A DNA stretch of 64,000 nt, taken from NCBI GenBank assembly GCA_007126575.1, contig SLBA01000016.1, forward strand, positions 1 to 64,000. Reading direction: 5' to 3'. Of the stretch, positions 36,458-45,754 are shown piece by piece. The DNA is from Gemmatimonadota bacterium (lineage in GTDB: Bacteria > Gemmatimonadota > Gemmatimonadetes > Longimicrobiales > Gaopeijiaceae). The notes under the pieces are model-generated. The model was not told where the DNA came from. It did not search any database and saw only the letters and a list, made by a program, of their open reading frames with translations. Positions within the stretch are counted from its first letter, which is position 1. Each line of letters begins with the position of its first letter. Both the position numbers and the translations under genes were made by a program.

Positions 36458-37203
36458 GACATGGCCTCGGCCATGACCGCCTCGTCGATGTCGGCGTTCG
36501 ACGAGACCTCCTGCACGTCGTCGTGGTCGTCGAGCGCGTCCAGGAGCTTCAGGAGCCGCTCGGCGTCGGACCCGGTCACCGCCATCAGGTTCTTCGGGAT
36601 CATCGCCAGCTCGGCGCGCTCGAACTCGACCCCCGCCTCCCGCAGCTGCCTCTGAACGTCGTGAAAGGAGGCGACCTCGGTCGTGACCACGAACTCACCC
36701 GCCGACTCCGAGACATCCTCGGCGCCGGCCAGGAGGGCCGCCTCGAAGACGGCCTCCTCGTGGTAGCGCGAGGCGTCGACGAAGATCTGGCCCTTCCGGT
36801 CGAACTGCCATGCCACCGATCCCGCGGTGCCCAGGTTGCCCCCGTGCTTGTCGAGCAGGTGCCGGACCTCGGCCACGGTGCGGTTCTGGTTGTCGGTGGT
36901 GGTCTGGATGAAGAGCGCCACCCCCGAGGGGCCGTAGCCCTCGTAGGAGAGTTCCTCGTAGTTGACGCCTTCGAGTTCGCCGGTGCCCCGTTTGATCGCG
37001 CGCTCGATGTTCTCGAGCGGCATGTTCTCCTGCTTGGCCGTGTCGACCGCGAGCCGAAGCCGTGGGTTGTAGTCCGGATCGCCCCCGCCATCTCGCGCCG
37101 AAACGGTGATCTCGCGGATGAGCTTGGTGAACATCTTGCCGCGCTTCTGGTCGTTGACGGCCTTCTTCCGCTTGATCTGCGACCATTTGTTGTGTCCGGC
37201 CAC
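36454..37203 (-). CDS. yebC: YebC/TACO1-family protein
   Basis: The product is 249 aa with a GTG start at 37203 giving the nearly invariant N-terminus AGHNKWSQIKRKKA. RGKMFTKLIREI, the NPRLRLAVDTAKQENMP block and the ENIERAIKRGTGE loop identify the family, and the acidic C-terminus is typical. YebC proteins have been described as transcription regulators and, more recently, as factors relieving ribosome stalling at proline stretches. It is the first gene of the long minus-strand run, with a promoter-like sequence about 117 nt upstream. The apparent frame reaching 38043 is antisense to the gamma-glutamyltransferase gene and rejected. Confidence 0.96.
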   Translation of the reverse strand: MAGHNKWSQIKRKKAVNDQKRGKMFTKLIREITVSARDGGGDPDYNPRLRLAVDTAKQENMPLENIERAIKRGTGELEGVNYEELSYEGYGPSGVALFIQTTTDNQNRTVAEVRHLLDKHGGNLGTAGSVAWQFDRKGQIFVDASRYHEEAVFEAALLAGAEDVSESAGEFVVTTEVASFHDVQRQLREAGVEFERAELAMIPKNLMAVTGSDAERLLKLLDALDDHDDVQEVSSNADIDEAVMAEAMS

Positions 37204-37319
37204 GGGGACCTCCGGCTCGCCGGGATTGGGTGTCGGCCATCGGCGCATTCCCGGCGAAGCTCTGCCGCGTCGATGGTGGGGTCGGGTGCGGGGCACTCGA
37301 CCGGCTCGGTTCGATTCGC

Positions 37320-37349
37320 AATATAGGTCGGTTCGGGGAGGGGCGTCAC
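37320..37349 (-). promoter_or_regulatory. Sigma-70-like promoter candidate for the yebC run
   Basis: On the minus strand GTGACG (37349-37344) and TATATT (37325-37320) are separated by 18 nt; they match the -35 and -10 consensus at four and five of six positions. It lies in the low-GC patch of the divergent intergenic region, about 117 nt before the yebC GTG. Confidence 0.45.
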
Positions 37350-37429
37350 CCCGGGGTCGTCGCATTTTCGTCGGGCGCCGGGTAGGTTGCGGGCAGCTTC
37401 CCCACATCTCCCGAACCCGTCGACCGCCC

Positions 37430-39163
37430 ATGCCGACCCCCCTTCGCCGACCAACCCGCGCGCTGGTGCTCCTCCTTTTGCTCCCTCTACTTCCCGCTCT
37501 TCCCATGGCGACTCCGACCTCTCCCTTTTCAACCGCGCACCTCGAGGCCCAGGAGCCCGTCCCGACCACCGTCGCGGGCCGATCCACCGTGTACGCACCG
37601 CGCGGGATGATCGCCACTAGCCAGCCGCTCGCGACGAGCGCCGGGCTGCGGGTGCTCGGGGATGGGGGCAACGCGGTCGACGCGGCGATCACCGCCGCCG
37701 CCGTGCTCACCGTGGTCGAGCCCCACATGACCGGGATCGGGGGCGACATGTTCGCCCTATACTGGTCGGCCGCCGAGCAGCGGCTGGTCGGATTGAATGG
37801 ACACGGCCGGGCGGGCTCGCGCATGACCCGCGACGCGCTCCTCGAGGCCGGCCACGAGAGCATCCCGAGCCGGGGCGCGCTCTCGGTCACGGTGCCGGGC
37901 GCGCTCCGGGGGTGGGCCGACCTGCTCGAGGCGCACGGGACGATCTCGCTGGCCGAGGCCCTCACCCCCGCCATCCGGCTCGCCGAAGAAGGGTTCCCCG
38001 TCTCTCCGATCATCGCGCGCGACTGGGGCAACCAGGTGAACACCCTGCAGAACGACGAGGGTGCGCGCGCGACCTACCTGATCGACGGAGACCGCGCCCC
38101 CGCGGCCGGCGAGTGGTTCCGCAACCCCGACTACGCCGAAACGCTCCGGCAGATCGCGACCGAGGGGATCGAGACCTTCTATGGAGGTCCTCTCGGGGCC
38201 CGGGTGATCGAGGGGCTCGACGCGCTCGGCGGCTTTCTCACCCTCGAGGACCTGCGGGAGCACCGCTCGCAGTGGGTCGAGCCGATCTCGGCCCCGTACC
38301 GGGGCTACCGGCTCTGGGAGATCCCCCCTCCGAGCCAGGGGATCGCCGCCCTCCAGATGCTTCGGATCCTCGAGCCCTTCGAACTCGAGGCCATGGGACA
38401 CAACTCCCCCGAGTACCTGCACCACCTGGTCGAGGCGAAGAAGCTGGCCTACGCCGACCTGGCCGGGCACATCGCCGACCCGGGCTTCATGCGGGTCGAC
38501 AGCGAGCAGCTCCTCTCCGACCGCTGGATCGACGGGCGCCGGTCGCTCATCGATCCGTACCGGGCGATGGAGGCTCCGGAGCCGGGCGACGCGCTCACGA
38601 ACAGCGAGACGATCTACCTGACGGTGGCCGACGAGGAGGGGAACATGATCTCGTTCATCAACTCCGTCTTTAACTATTTCGGGTCGGGAGTTGTCATACC
38701 GGGTACGGGCTTCGACCTCCAGAACCGGGGCAGCGGATTCACCATGGAGGTCGACCACCCGAACATGGTGGCGCCCGGAAAGGAACCGTTTCACACGATC
38801 ATCCCCGCCTTCGTGACCCGGCTGAACGACGCTGGTGACGAGGAGGCGTGGATGAGCTTCGGCGTGATGGGTGGAGCCATGCAGCCGCAGGGTCATGTGC
38901 AGGTCCTGCTCAACATGATCCTCTTCGGAATGGACCCGCAGGAGGCGATCGACGCACCTCGTTTCCGGCACTATTCCGGCCTGGACCTGGGCCTCGAGGC
39001 GCCGATCCTGCACGCGGTCAGGGAGGCTCTCGGGGCGCGCGGCCACGAGGTCCGCACCATCGGGCCGCTGGCGGTCGGGGGCGCGCAGGCCATCGTCCGC
39101 CTCGAGCGCGGGTGGGCCGCGGGATCCGACCCCAGAAAGGACGGCCAGGCCGCCGGCCACTAG
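37430..39163 (+). CDS. ggt: Exported gamma-glutamyltransferase
   Basis: The product is 577 aa. The ATG at 37430 opens a signal peptide (Arg-rich start, Leu run). Family landmarks are GNAVDAAITAAAVLTVVEPHMTGIGG, then VPGALRGW, and the autoprocessing region TNSETIYLTVADEEGN. The Thr of TIYLTVAD aligns with the catalytic Thr of the classical TTHFSVVD, the next two residues differing (Ile-Tyr for Thr-His) as in YwrD-like members. The small subunit keeps FGSGVV and the late FGVMGGAMQPQGH. It hydrolyses or transfers gamma-glutamyl groups, such as those of glutathione, in the periplasm. It is divergent from yebC. Confidence 0.93.
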   Translation: MPTPLRRPTRALVLLLLLPLLPALPMATPTSPFSTAHLEAQEPVPTTVAGRSTVYAPRGMIATSQPLATSAGLRVLGDGGNAVDAAITAAAVLTVVEPHMTGIGGDMFALYWSAAEQRLVGLNGHGRAGSRMTRDALLEAGHESIPSRGALSVTVPGALRGWADLLEAHGTISLAEALTPAIRLAEEGFPVSPIIARDWGNQVNTLQNDEGARATYLIDGDRAPAAGEWFRNPDYAETLRQIATEGIETFYGGPLGARVIEGLDALGGFLTLEDLREHRSQWVEPISAPYRGYRLWEIPPPSQGIAALQMLRILEPFELEAMGHNSPEYLHHLVEAKKLAYADLAGHIADPGFMRVDSEQLLSDRWIDGRRSLIDPYRAMEAPEPGDALTNSETIYLTVADEEGNMISFINSVFNYFGSGVVIPGTGFDLQNRGSGFTMEVDHPNMVAPGKEPFHTIIPAFVTRLNDAGDEEAWMSFGVMGGAMQPQGHVQVLLNMILFGMDPQEAIDAPRFRHYSGLDLGLEAPILHAVREALGARGHEVRTIGPLAVGGAQAIVRLERGWAAGSDPRKDGQAAGH

Positions 39164-39184
39164 ACAATCCGTCTCGACGTTCTC

Positions 39185-39213
39185 TTGCTTTCCAATTACG
39201 GCACCCCTACCGT
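39185..39213 (+). promoter_or_regulatory. Possible promoter of the TonB-dependent receptor gene
   Basis: TTGCTT (39185-39190) and TACCGT (39208-39213) are spaced by 17 nt, ahead of the ATG at 39246. The -10 match is weak (three of six). Confidence 0.25.
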
Positions 39214-39245
39214 CCACGTTTCCCCTCCATCCTACCCCTGAGTTC

Positions 39246-42200
39246 ATGCGCCCCTCCCTCGTCCGATCGATTCGCATCACCCTGTTCCTGCTTCTGGTCG
39301 CACCGCTCGGTTCGGCCCAGCTCTTCGCGCAGGACACCGAAGCTCCCGCCCTCTTCGGAGAGGTGCTCTCGCAGAGGGGCGCCCCGATCGCGGTCGCCGA
39401 AGCGGAGCTCATAGAGATCGGCACCGAGCTCTCGCGAACCACGCTCACCAACTCCGAGGGACGCTACGAGTTCACCGACCTCGAGCCGGGTGCCTCCTAC
39501 CGACTGATCGTCCGGTCGGCGGGCTACTCGACGGCGGAGCGAGAGGTGGCCGACATGAACGCCTTCGAGCGCCGCAGGGTCAACGTGGTCATGATCCCGC
39601 CCGAGTTCGCCCTGGAGGGGATCGACGTGGCCGTGGACCGGCGGTTCGACCCGGGACTCTCGGGGCCCCAGATCTCGGTGACCCGGGAGCAGGTCCTCGC
39701 GCACCCCACCACCGAGCGCAACTTCCTGGAGCTGGCCACCCTCTCACCGGTCGCGGTCCAGACGAGTGACGGGGGCGAGGTCTCGATCTCGGGACAGAAC
39801 GAGCGGCACAACGCGATCCTGGTCGACGGAGCCCTGAACCAGGATGTCTTCGGAGCCTCGCCGAGCGGGATCCCGGGCGCGGCGGCACGGGCCAAGCCGA
39901 TCCCCTTCGACGCGATCCAGCAGTTCAGCATCGAGGCCGCCCCCTTCGACGTGGGGGTGAGCGGGTTCACCGGTGGGGTCATGGATGCCTCGACCCGCTC
40001 GGGCACCAATCAGTGGGAGGGCTCGCTCTTCTCGCAGTTCAGGAACCAGCACTTCTTCGGGAGCCTGGAGCTCGATGGCGCCCAGGTCGCCCCCGAGGAG
40101 TTCTCGAAGTACGTGTGGGGCTTCAATGTCGGGGGCCCCATCCGGCTCGACGAGGCGCACTTTTTCATCGCCGCGGAGTTCGAGGACCGGAGCGAGCCCT
40201 CTCTGGGATTCATCGAGGGGACGCACGACGCCCTGCGCACCCGTCTCGCGCCCGACTCGCTGGCGCGGATGACCGACATCCTGCAGAACCAGTACGGGAT
40301 GGACCCCGGCACGTCGGGACAGGTCTCGCTGGGCAACCCCCTGTCGAACGTCTTCGCCCGGCTCGACTGGCAGCTGTCCGAGGCCCACCGCCTGGTGCTG
40401 CGACACAACTTTTCGGGTGCCGCCCGGGACTCGACCCCGAATCGGTCTCCGGTCGGCCCCTACGAATATTCCTCGGCGGGCTACCGGGCCGAAAGCAACA
40501 GCCACGCCTTCAGCAGCCGGATCCTTTCGGAGTTCGGTGCGGGCCACGCGAACCAGCTTTCCTTCAACGTGCAGCGGATCAGTGAGGAGGCGCTCCCCGC
40601 CTCCCTCGCCCCGATGCTCGATGTCACGCTCCGCAGCAGCGAGGACGGGGTGGGTCTGCGCCGGGAGGCTCGGGCGGGGTCCCGGTACTACTCTCAGCAG
40701 AGCGCGCTCGACCAGACGATCATCCAGCTGACGAACCGGATGGTGCTGGCACGTGGAGATGTGAACACCACCCTCGGCCTCGGGCTGGACTATTTCCGTT
40801 TCGACCATGACTTCCGCCCGGGCTCGAGGGGGTACTACCAGTTCGACGACCTGGGAGCGCTCGAAGCGAATCAGGCAAGCTATTACGAGGTGAACGTCCG
40901 GAACCCCGAATTCTCGGATCCGACCGTGCAGTTCTCGGTCGCCCAGCCCCACCTCTATATGCAGAATGAACACGAGTTTCCCGATGGGCTGGTGATGAAC
41001 TACGGCATGCGGGTGGACATCCCGATGTTCCTGGGATCCCCTCTCTACAACGAGGCGGTCGACGACGCCTTCGGTCTTCGTACCGACAACCTGCCTGCGA
41101 ATCGGGTCACCTTCACACCCCGGCTCGGCTTCAACTGGCAGCCGCTGACCCGCCTCCGCACGCAGTTTCGCGGAAGCATCGGCATCTTCACCGCGAATCT
41201 CCCCTATACCTGGATGGCCGACGCGGTCCGACACACCGGGCTGGGCAACGCGATCCTCACCTGCTCGGGAGGGAACACCCCCGGATACGACCCCTCGGCG
41301 CCCGCCCCGGTGACCTGTGCCGACGGCTCCGGCGTCGAGAGTGCCGCCCAGGGTCGCGTGGTCGGCTTCCGCGACGATTTCGCACTTCCCCGGGAGCTGA
41401 AGATCACCACCTCGCTCGACCAGGAGCTGCCCGGAAACATCGTGATGACGGTCGAGACGCTCATGATCCCGACCTTCTCGCGGACCGCGGTCCGCGACCT
41501 GAACCTCCCCCCCGTGGGGGTGGCCGGAGACAGTGACTACAACGAGGCCTTCGGCGAACGGGCGCACTACGGGTCCGCGACAGCGACCGGGTACTCCTCG
41601 GACCGACGGCTTCCCCAGTTCTCGCAGGTCCTTCAGATCGAGAATGAGAAGCGGGCAGCGATCGCCTTCGGGGCGACGCTGCAGCTGGAGCGGGAGATGG
41701 CGGAGTGGCTGACCCTGACCGGATCCCTGAGCCTCAGCCGCACCACCGACGAACAGAGCCTGACCTTCGGAGACATGGCGACGAGCCTGGCGGCGACCCC
41801 GATCGGAACGATCGCCAACCAGTACACGGCCCGCCCCGCCAACTTCGATCGTCCCCGCAAGTACCTGCTCAACGCCCGGGCCCGGGTGCCCGAGCGGTGG
41901 GGGGGCGCCCAGGTCTCGGTCCTCTACGTGGGGCAGTCGGGGCAGCCGTATTCGTACGTATACGGCTCGGACATCAACGGAGACGGCTTTCCGGGCGCCG
42001 GGATCCCACTCGATGCCAGCAATGACCTGATCTTCATTCCGGACGACCCCACGCGCATTCCGGGCTCGCTGCTCACCAAGCAGCTCTTCACGCAGTTCGT
42101 CGATGGCGTCGAGCCGTGCCTGGCCGACGTGCGCAACCAGATCACGACCCGAAACAGCTGCCGCACCCCGATGACGCACATGGTCGACCTGAGCGTCTCG

Positions 42201-42509
42201 CAGCCCTTCAGCGTCGGGGGTGCCCGCTTCGAGGTCTCGGGAGACATGCTCAACGTCCTGAACCTCTTCAACTCGGAGTGGGGGCAGGTCTGGGAGGTCG
42301 ATCCGGTGGTGCCGATTCTCGATTTCGCCCGTCGCACCGAGGAGGACATGCAGGGGAACCCGCTTCCGAACTCCCCGGCCCAGCTCGGCTTCAGCGGCCC
42401 CGTGGTTCGGGACCAGGAGTCCGGAGCCCTGCGCCCGGTGCTCCCCCACAACCTCGTGGTCCCCGCGTCGCAGTGGCAGGCCCAGGTCGGACTGCGGGTC
42501 TACTTCTGA
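39246..42509 (+). CDS. TonB-dependent outer-membrane receptor with carboxypeptidase-regulatory-like domain
   Basis: The product is 1087 aa. A signal peptide (cut near LFAQ|DT, residue 29) is followed by a carboxypeptidase-regulatory-like beta sandwich (about 35-115; NSEGRYEFTDLEPG...YRLIVRSAGY). A plug domain comes next (about 135-260; ISGQNERHNAILVDGALNQDVFG) and then a large beta-barrel ending in VGLRVYF with a terminal aromatic residue. This architecture resembles the oligopeptide- and glycan-uptake receptors common in Bacteroidota and Gemmatimonadota. The substrate is unknown. It is followed 17 nt later by a GH113-like hydrolase, which could hint at a carbohydrate ligand, but no SusD-like partner is present. 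Confidence 0.93.
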   Translation: MRPSLVRSIRITLFLLLVAPLGSAQLFAQDTEAPALFGEVLSQRGAPIAVAEAELIEIGTELSRTTLTNSEGRYEFTDLEPGASYRLIVRSAGYSTAEREVADMNAFERRRVNVVMIPPEFALEGIDVAVDRRFDPGLSGPQISVTREQVLAHPTTERNFLELATLSPVAVQTSDGGEVSISGQNERHNAILVDGALNQDVFGASPSGIPGAAARAKPIPFDAIQQFSIEAAPFDVGVSGFTGGVMDASTRSGTNQWEGSLFSQFRNQHFFGSLELDGAQVAPEEFSKYVWGFNVGGPIRLDEAHFFIAAEFEDRSEPSLGFIEGTHDALRTRLAPDSLARMTDILQNQYGMDPGTSGQVSLGNPLSNVFARLDWQLSEAHRLVLRHNFSGAARDSTPNRSPVGPYEYSSAGYRAESNSHAFSSRILSEFGAGHANQLSFNVQRISEEALPASLAPMLDVTLRSSEDGVGLRREARAGSRYYSQQSALDQTIIQLTNRMVLARGDVNTTLGLGLDYFRFDHDFRPGSRGYYQFDDLGALEANQASYYEVNVRNPEFSDPTVQFSVAQPHLYMQNEHEFPDGLVMNYGMRVDIPMFLGSPLYNEAVDDAFGLRTDNLPANRVTFTPRLGFNWQPLTRLRTQFRGSIGIFTANLPYTWMADAVRHTGLGNAILTCSGGNTPGYDPSAPAPVTCADGSGVESAAQGRVVGFRDDFALPRELKITTSLDQELPGNIVMTVETLMIPTFSRTAVRDLNLPPVGVAGDSDYNEAFGERAHYGSATATGYSSDRRLPQFSQVLQIENEKRAAIAFGATLQLEREMAEWLTLTGSLSLSRTTDEQSLTFGDMATSLAATPIGTIANQYTARPANFDRPRKYLLNARARVPERWGGAQVSVLYVGQSGQPYSYVYGSDINGDGFPGAGIPLDASNDLIFIPDDPTRIPGSLLTKQLFTQFVDGVEPCLADVRNQITTRNSCRTPMTHMVDLSVSQPFSVGGARFEVSGDMLNVLNLFNSEWGQVWEVDPVVPILDFARRTEEDMQGNPLPNSPAQLGFSGPVVRDQESGALRPVLPHNLVVPASQWQAQVGLRVYF

Positions 42510-42526
42510 GCGAGGTGACCCGGACC

Positions 42527-43627
42527 ATGTCCACCAGGACCGGGCTTCGGGTCGCCTTCCTCGGGGGTGGGGTCGCCCTTCTGGCGGCCCTCGCGTGGGG
42601 GGGTGCACCCACCCCACCCTCCGCAACGGGCTCCGAACCGGTCGCATCGTGTCCGGATTCGGAGCTCGAGGGCACCACTCCGATCCGGGGCGTATCGCTC
42701 GTCACCCCCCGATCGGAGCTCGAGGCCCGACACCTCGACGCGCTCGATCGGATCAGCGCGGAGTGGATCGCCGTTCTCCCCTACGCCCGCCTCGCGGCAA
42801 ATGGAGCGATTCAGCATCGGTCGGGCCCCGAGGACGGGCCCGGCTTCTCCAGTGGGCGTCTCGACCTGGCCGCACACACCATCCGCCAGGCGAACGAGAA
42901 GGGGCTCGGTGTGATGCTCAAACCGCACCTCTGGAGCGGCGCCGACTGGGTCGGCCACTTCGCTCCCACCTCCGAAGCGGACCGGATGCGCTTCGAGTCG
43001 CAGTACCGTGCGTTCATCCTCGAGTTCGCAGCACTGGCCGACTCCCTCCAGGTCGAGATCTTCGTGATCGGCACCGAGCTGGACCAGACCGTGCGGGAGC
43101 GTCCGGCGTTCTGGACCGACCTGATCGGTGAGATTCGCCAGCGGTTTGGGGGAAAGCTGACCTACGCGGCCAACTGGGATGGCTTTCAGGACGTGCCCTT
43201 CTGGTCGGAGCTGGACTACATCGGGGTCGATGCCTTCTTTCCGCTCTCCACTCGGGCCACCCCGACCCCCGATGCGCTCGTCGACGAGTGGGCTCCCATC
43301 GTCGAGGCACTGCGGGCCGAATGTCGTTTGGCGGGCAGACCCGTCCTGCTGACGGAGTACGGGTACCGGAGCATCGACGCGTCCGCCGGTCCGCAGTGGG
43401 AGATGCCGCGCGAGGGCGACCCCTCGACGCCCGTCAACCTTGCGGCCCAGGTGAACGCGTACGAAGCCCTCTTCCGGGCGGTCTGGGCCGAGCCGTGGGT
43501 GGCCGGCGGATTTCTCTGGAAGTGGTTTCCCGACGACGAGCGGCTCCGAGCCGAGCGGCGAGCGGACTACACCCCGCAGCACAAGCCTGTCGAGGACGTC
43601 ATCCGCGACTGGTACTCCCGGCCGTAA
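42527..43627 (+). CDS. GH113-like secreted glycoside hydrolase
   Basis: The product is 366 aa with an N-terminal signal sequence (about 1-27). The body reads as a TIM barrel of the GH113 (beta-mannanase-like) type: IRGVSLVTPRSELEA at the first strand, WIAVLPYARL, GVMLKPHLW, FVIGTELDQT with the putative acid/base Glu184, YAANWDGFQ, and VLLTEYGYRS with the putative nucleophile Glu277. It probably acts on a polysaccharide outside the cytoplasm; substrate specificity cannot be inferred. It lies 17 nt behind the receptor gene. Its 3' end overlaps the convergent kinase gene by 29 nt. Confidence 0.75.
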   Translation: MSTRTGLRVAFLGGGVALLAALAWGGAPTPPSATGSEPVASCPDSELEGTTPIRGVSLVTPRSELEARHLDALDRISAEWIAVLPYARLAANGAIQHRSGPEDGPGFSSGRLDLAAHTIRQANEKGLGVMLKPHLWSGADWVGHFAPTSEADRMRFESQYRAFILEFAALADSLQVEIFVIGTELDQTVRERPAFWTDLIGEIRQRFGGKLTYAANWDGFQDVPFWSELDYIGVDAFFPLSTRATPTPDALVDEWAPIVEALRAECRLAGRPVLLTEYGYRSIDASAGPQWEMPREGDPSTPVNLAAQVNAYEALFRAVWAEPWVAGGFLWKWFPDDERLRAERRADYTPQHKPVEDVIRDWYSRP

Positions 43628-45260
43628 CCGGCGGCTCGGGCGACCCCTCGGCCGGGACGGGCAGGAGCACCGTGAAGGTCGTGCCCCGGTCGGGTTCGCT
43701 GTCGACGAGGATCGTGCCCCCGGCCTGCCGGACCGTCCCGAACGAGGAGGCGAGGCCCAGCCCCGTCCCCTTTCCCACCTCCTTGGTCGTGAAGAAGGGT
43801 TCGAAGACCCGCTCCACGATCCCTGATTCCATTCCGCAGCCGTCGTCGCTCACCCGGATCCGGACGAGCTGCTCCTCGCCCCGGCCCGGAAGCCAGTCCC
43901 GAAGCGCCGGCTCGGCCAGAATCCCCGCGGAGTTCGGCTCCCACTGATCGACCAGGATCCGGACGGTGCCATCGCGTCCGGCGGCATGGATCGCGTCACG
44001 GGCGTTCAGTCCCAGGTTCAGCACCACCTGCTGAAGCCGAGCCGGGTTCGACCGCACCCGGGGAAGGTCCGGGGCCACCACGACCTCGAGGCCCACCTCG
44101 TCGTCGAGGGTGCGTCGGAGGAGCCTCTCGGTCTCGGCCAGGAGCTCGTGGATGTCGACCGTTCGCAGAGGGGCCATCTCACCGCTCGAGAACTCGAGCA
44201 GGTGTCGCGTGAGTTCACCTGCACGGCGCACCGCCCGGCTGATCTCCTCGATCTCGTCGCGCAGCGGGTGATCGGAATCGAGCCCGGTGCGAACCATCTC
44301 GGTGTTCCCCGAGATGACCGTGAGCAGGTTGTTGAAGTCGTGCGCCACGCCTCCCGCCAGTCGGGCGACCGATTCCAGGTGACGGAGCTGGCGGAGCTTC
44401 TCCCGGCTGGCCCGAAGGGTGTCCTCCATCTGCTTTCGCTCGGTCACGTCGCGGCACGCCAGCTGCACCTCGATCCCGCCCGACGCGGTATGCGTGGCGG
44501 GAATCACCCGACCGTGCGTCTCGACCCATACCCGGATCCGTCCCTCTCCGATGAGCTCGATAGGAGGCAGGGTCAACGATCCCTCCGACACCTCTCCGCC
44601 AGCCGCCCCGCAGGGCGGAAGGGCTTCGGAGACCATGCGATGATACCGAGCATCGACCAGGTCCAGAAAGGACCGACCATCGAGCGCCTGTGGATCTCGA
44701 CCGAGCATCGGGCGGGCGGCGGGAGAGGTGTAGAGGATCCGACACCTCGGATCGATCCGGAGGATGAGGTCGGTCGAATGCTCGGCCAGGAGTCGAAAAC
44801 GGAATTCGCTCTCTTCGAGGAGCACCCGGGCACGATCTCGCTCCGACTTCGCCTTCCGTGCCGCGATCACCGCTTCGATCGTCTGCGGCAGTCGGCGGAT
44901 ATGACTGGGCTGCTTGATGACGTAGTCGTCGGCTCCGGCCTTCAGCGCATCGACCGCGATTTCCTCGGAGCCCGTGCCGGTCACGATGATGATCGGGACG
45001 TCGGGCATGACCTCCCGGACCCTTCTCAGGACATCGAGACCGGTCATCCCAAGGATATTGAAGTCGCTCAGGACGAGGTCAAACCGGGCGGACTCGGAGA
45101 GCACCGACTCCAGGTCGTCGTGCGTGGCCGCCTCGGTCAGGCGGTAGGCATCGCTCTCGATCTCGAGGGCATCCCGCACGAGCGCACGGTCGAAGGAGGA
45201 GTCGTCGACATACAGGATCTGCTTCACCTTCGATGCCGGGGGGCTGCCGTGTTCGGACAT
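43599..45260 (-). CDS. Receiver-PAS-histidine kinase
   Basis: The product is 553 aa. A receiver domain leads (1-125; YVDD at 17-20, phospho-acceptor Asp66, Lys116), then a helical linker, a PAS domain (about 150-275, closing with CRDVTERKQMEDTL), the dimerisation helix with VAHDFNNLL (His307), and a HATPase domain (N box NLGLNARDAI, DDGCGM, GKGTGLGLAS). There is no membrane segment. With the receiver at the N-terminus, the kinase activity may be set by phosphorylation from another kinase, plausibly the one encoded two genes upstream. The ATG at 45260 is preferred over an extension running through the upstream gene. Confidence 0.93.
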   Translation of the reverse strand: MSEHGSPPASKVKQILYVDDSSFDRALVRDALEIESDAYRLTEAATHDDLESVLSESARFDLVLSDFNILGMTGLDVLRRVREVMPDVPIIIVTGTGSEEIAVDALKAGADDYVIKQPSHIRRLPQTIEAVIAARKAKSERDRARVLLEESEFRFRLLAEHSTDLILRIDPRCRILYTSPAARPMLGRDPQALDGRSFLDLVDARYHRMVSEALPPCGAAGGEVSEGSLTLPPIELIGEGRIRVWVETHGRVIPATHTASGGIEVQLACRDVTERKQMEDTLRASREKLRQLRHLESVARLAGGVAHDFNNLLTVISGNTEMVRTGLDSDHPLRDEIEEISRAVRRAGELTRHLLEFSSGEMAPLRTVDIHELLAETERLLRRTLDDEVGLEVVVAPDLPRVRSNPARLQQVVLNLGLNARDAIHAAGRDGTVRILVDQWEPNSAGILAEPALRDWLPGRGEEQLVRIRVSDDGCGMESGIVERVFEPFFTTKEVGKGTGLGLASSFGTVRQAGGTILVDSEPDRGTTFTVLLPVPAEGSPEPPVTAGSTSRG

Positions 45261-45295
45261 GAATGTCAGGCCCTCGCTGATGGTGGGTCCCGGGG

Positions 45296-45754
45296 TCAGA
45301 CCCGAGGGGGGCGAGCGTTCCAGGCCAGCCAGAACTCTCCGATGGAGCGCACGACATCGAGGAATCCCTGGAAGGTCCGTGGCTTCACGAGGTAGCCGTT
45401 GGCACCGCCATCGTAGGATCCCGCCCGGTCCTCGGTGTGGTCCGACGACGAGAAGATGAGGATCGGGATCCTGGACCACTGCCGCGAACCTTTCACCCTG
45501 CGCAGGACCTCCTGGCCCGACATTCCGGGCAGCTTCAGGTCGAGCAGGATGAGGTCCGGGAGGGCGCCGTCGTCGGTGCCCCGCTCCAGGAAAAGCAGCG
45601 CCTCCTCTCCGGTGAACACCGCGTGGAGCTGCGTGAGCGGCCAGACCGTTCGAAAGGCATCCTCGGTGAGGTCCACATCGAGCCGGTTGTCCTCGACCAG
45701 GAGGACCGTCGCCGGCAGGCTCCGCGTCCGGGTACTCGCTTCGGCCATCATCAT
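45296..45754 (-). CDS. Single-domain response regulator (Rcp1-like)
   Basis: The product is 152 aa and consists of one receiver domain: acidic pocket EDN at 21-23, phospho-acceptor Asp72 in LLDLKLPGMSG, and Lys in GYLVKP. The insertion SSSDHTEDRAGSYDGGANGYLVKP is typical of Rcp1-type regulators that partner PAS/phytochrome-like kinases. It has no output domain, so it would relay phosphate or bind a partner. Its ATG overlaps the stop of the kinase gene (ATGA), making that kinase the likely partner. Confidence 0.92.
   Translation of the reverse strand: MMMAEASTRTRSLPATVLLVEDNRLDVDLTEDAFRTVWPLTQLHAVFTGEEALLFLERGTDDGALPDLILLDLKLPGMSGQEVLRRVKGSRQWSRIPILIFSSSDHTEDRAGSYDGGANGYLVKPRTFQGFLDVVRSIGEFWLAWNARPPRV

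Noticed and set aside
37204-38043. Minus-strand extension of yebC to 38043
   Set aside because: It is antisense to the gamma-glutamyltransferase gene; the invariant AGHNKW start of YebC is at 37203.
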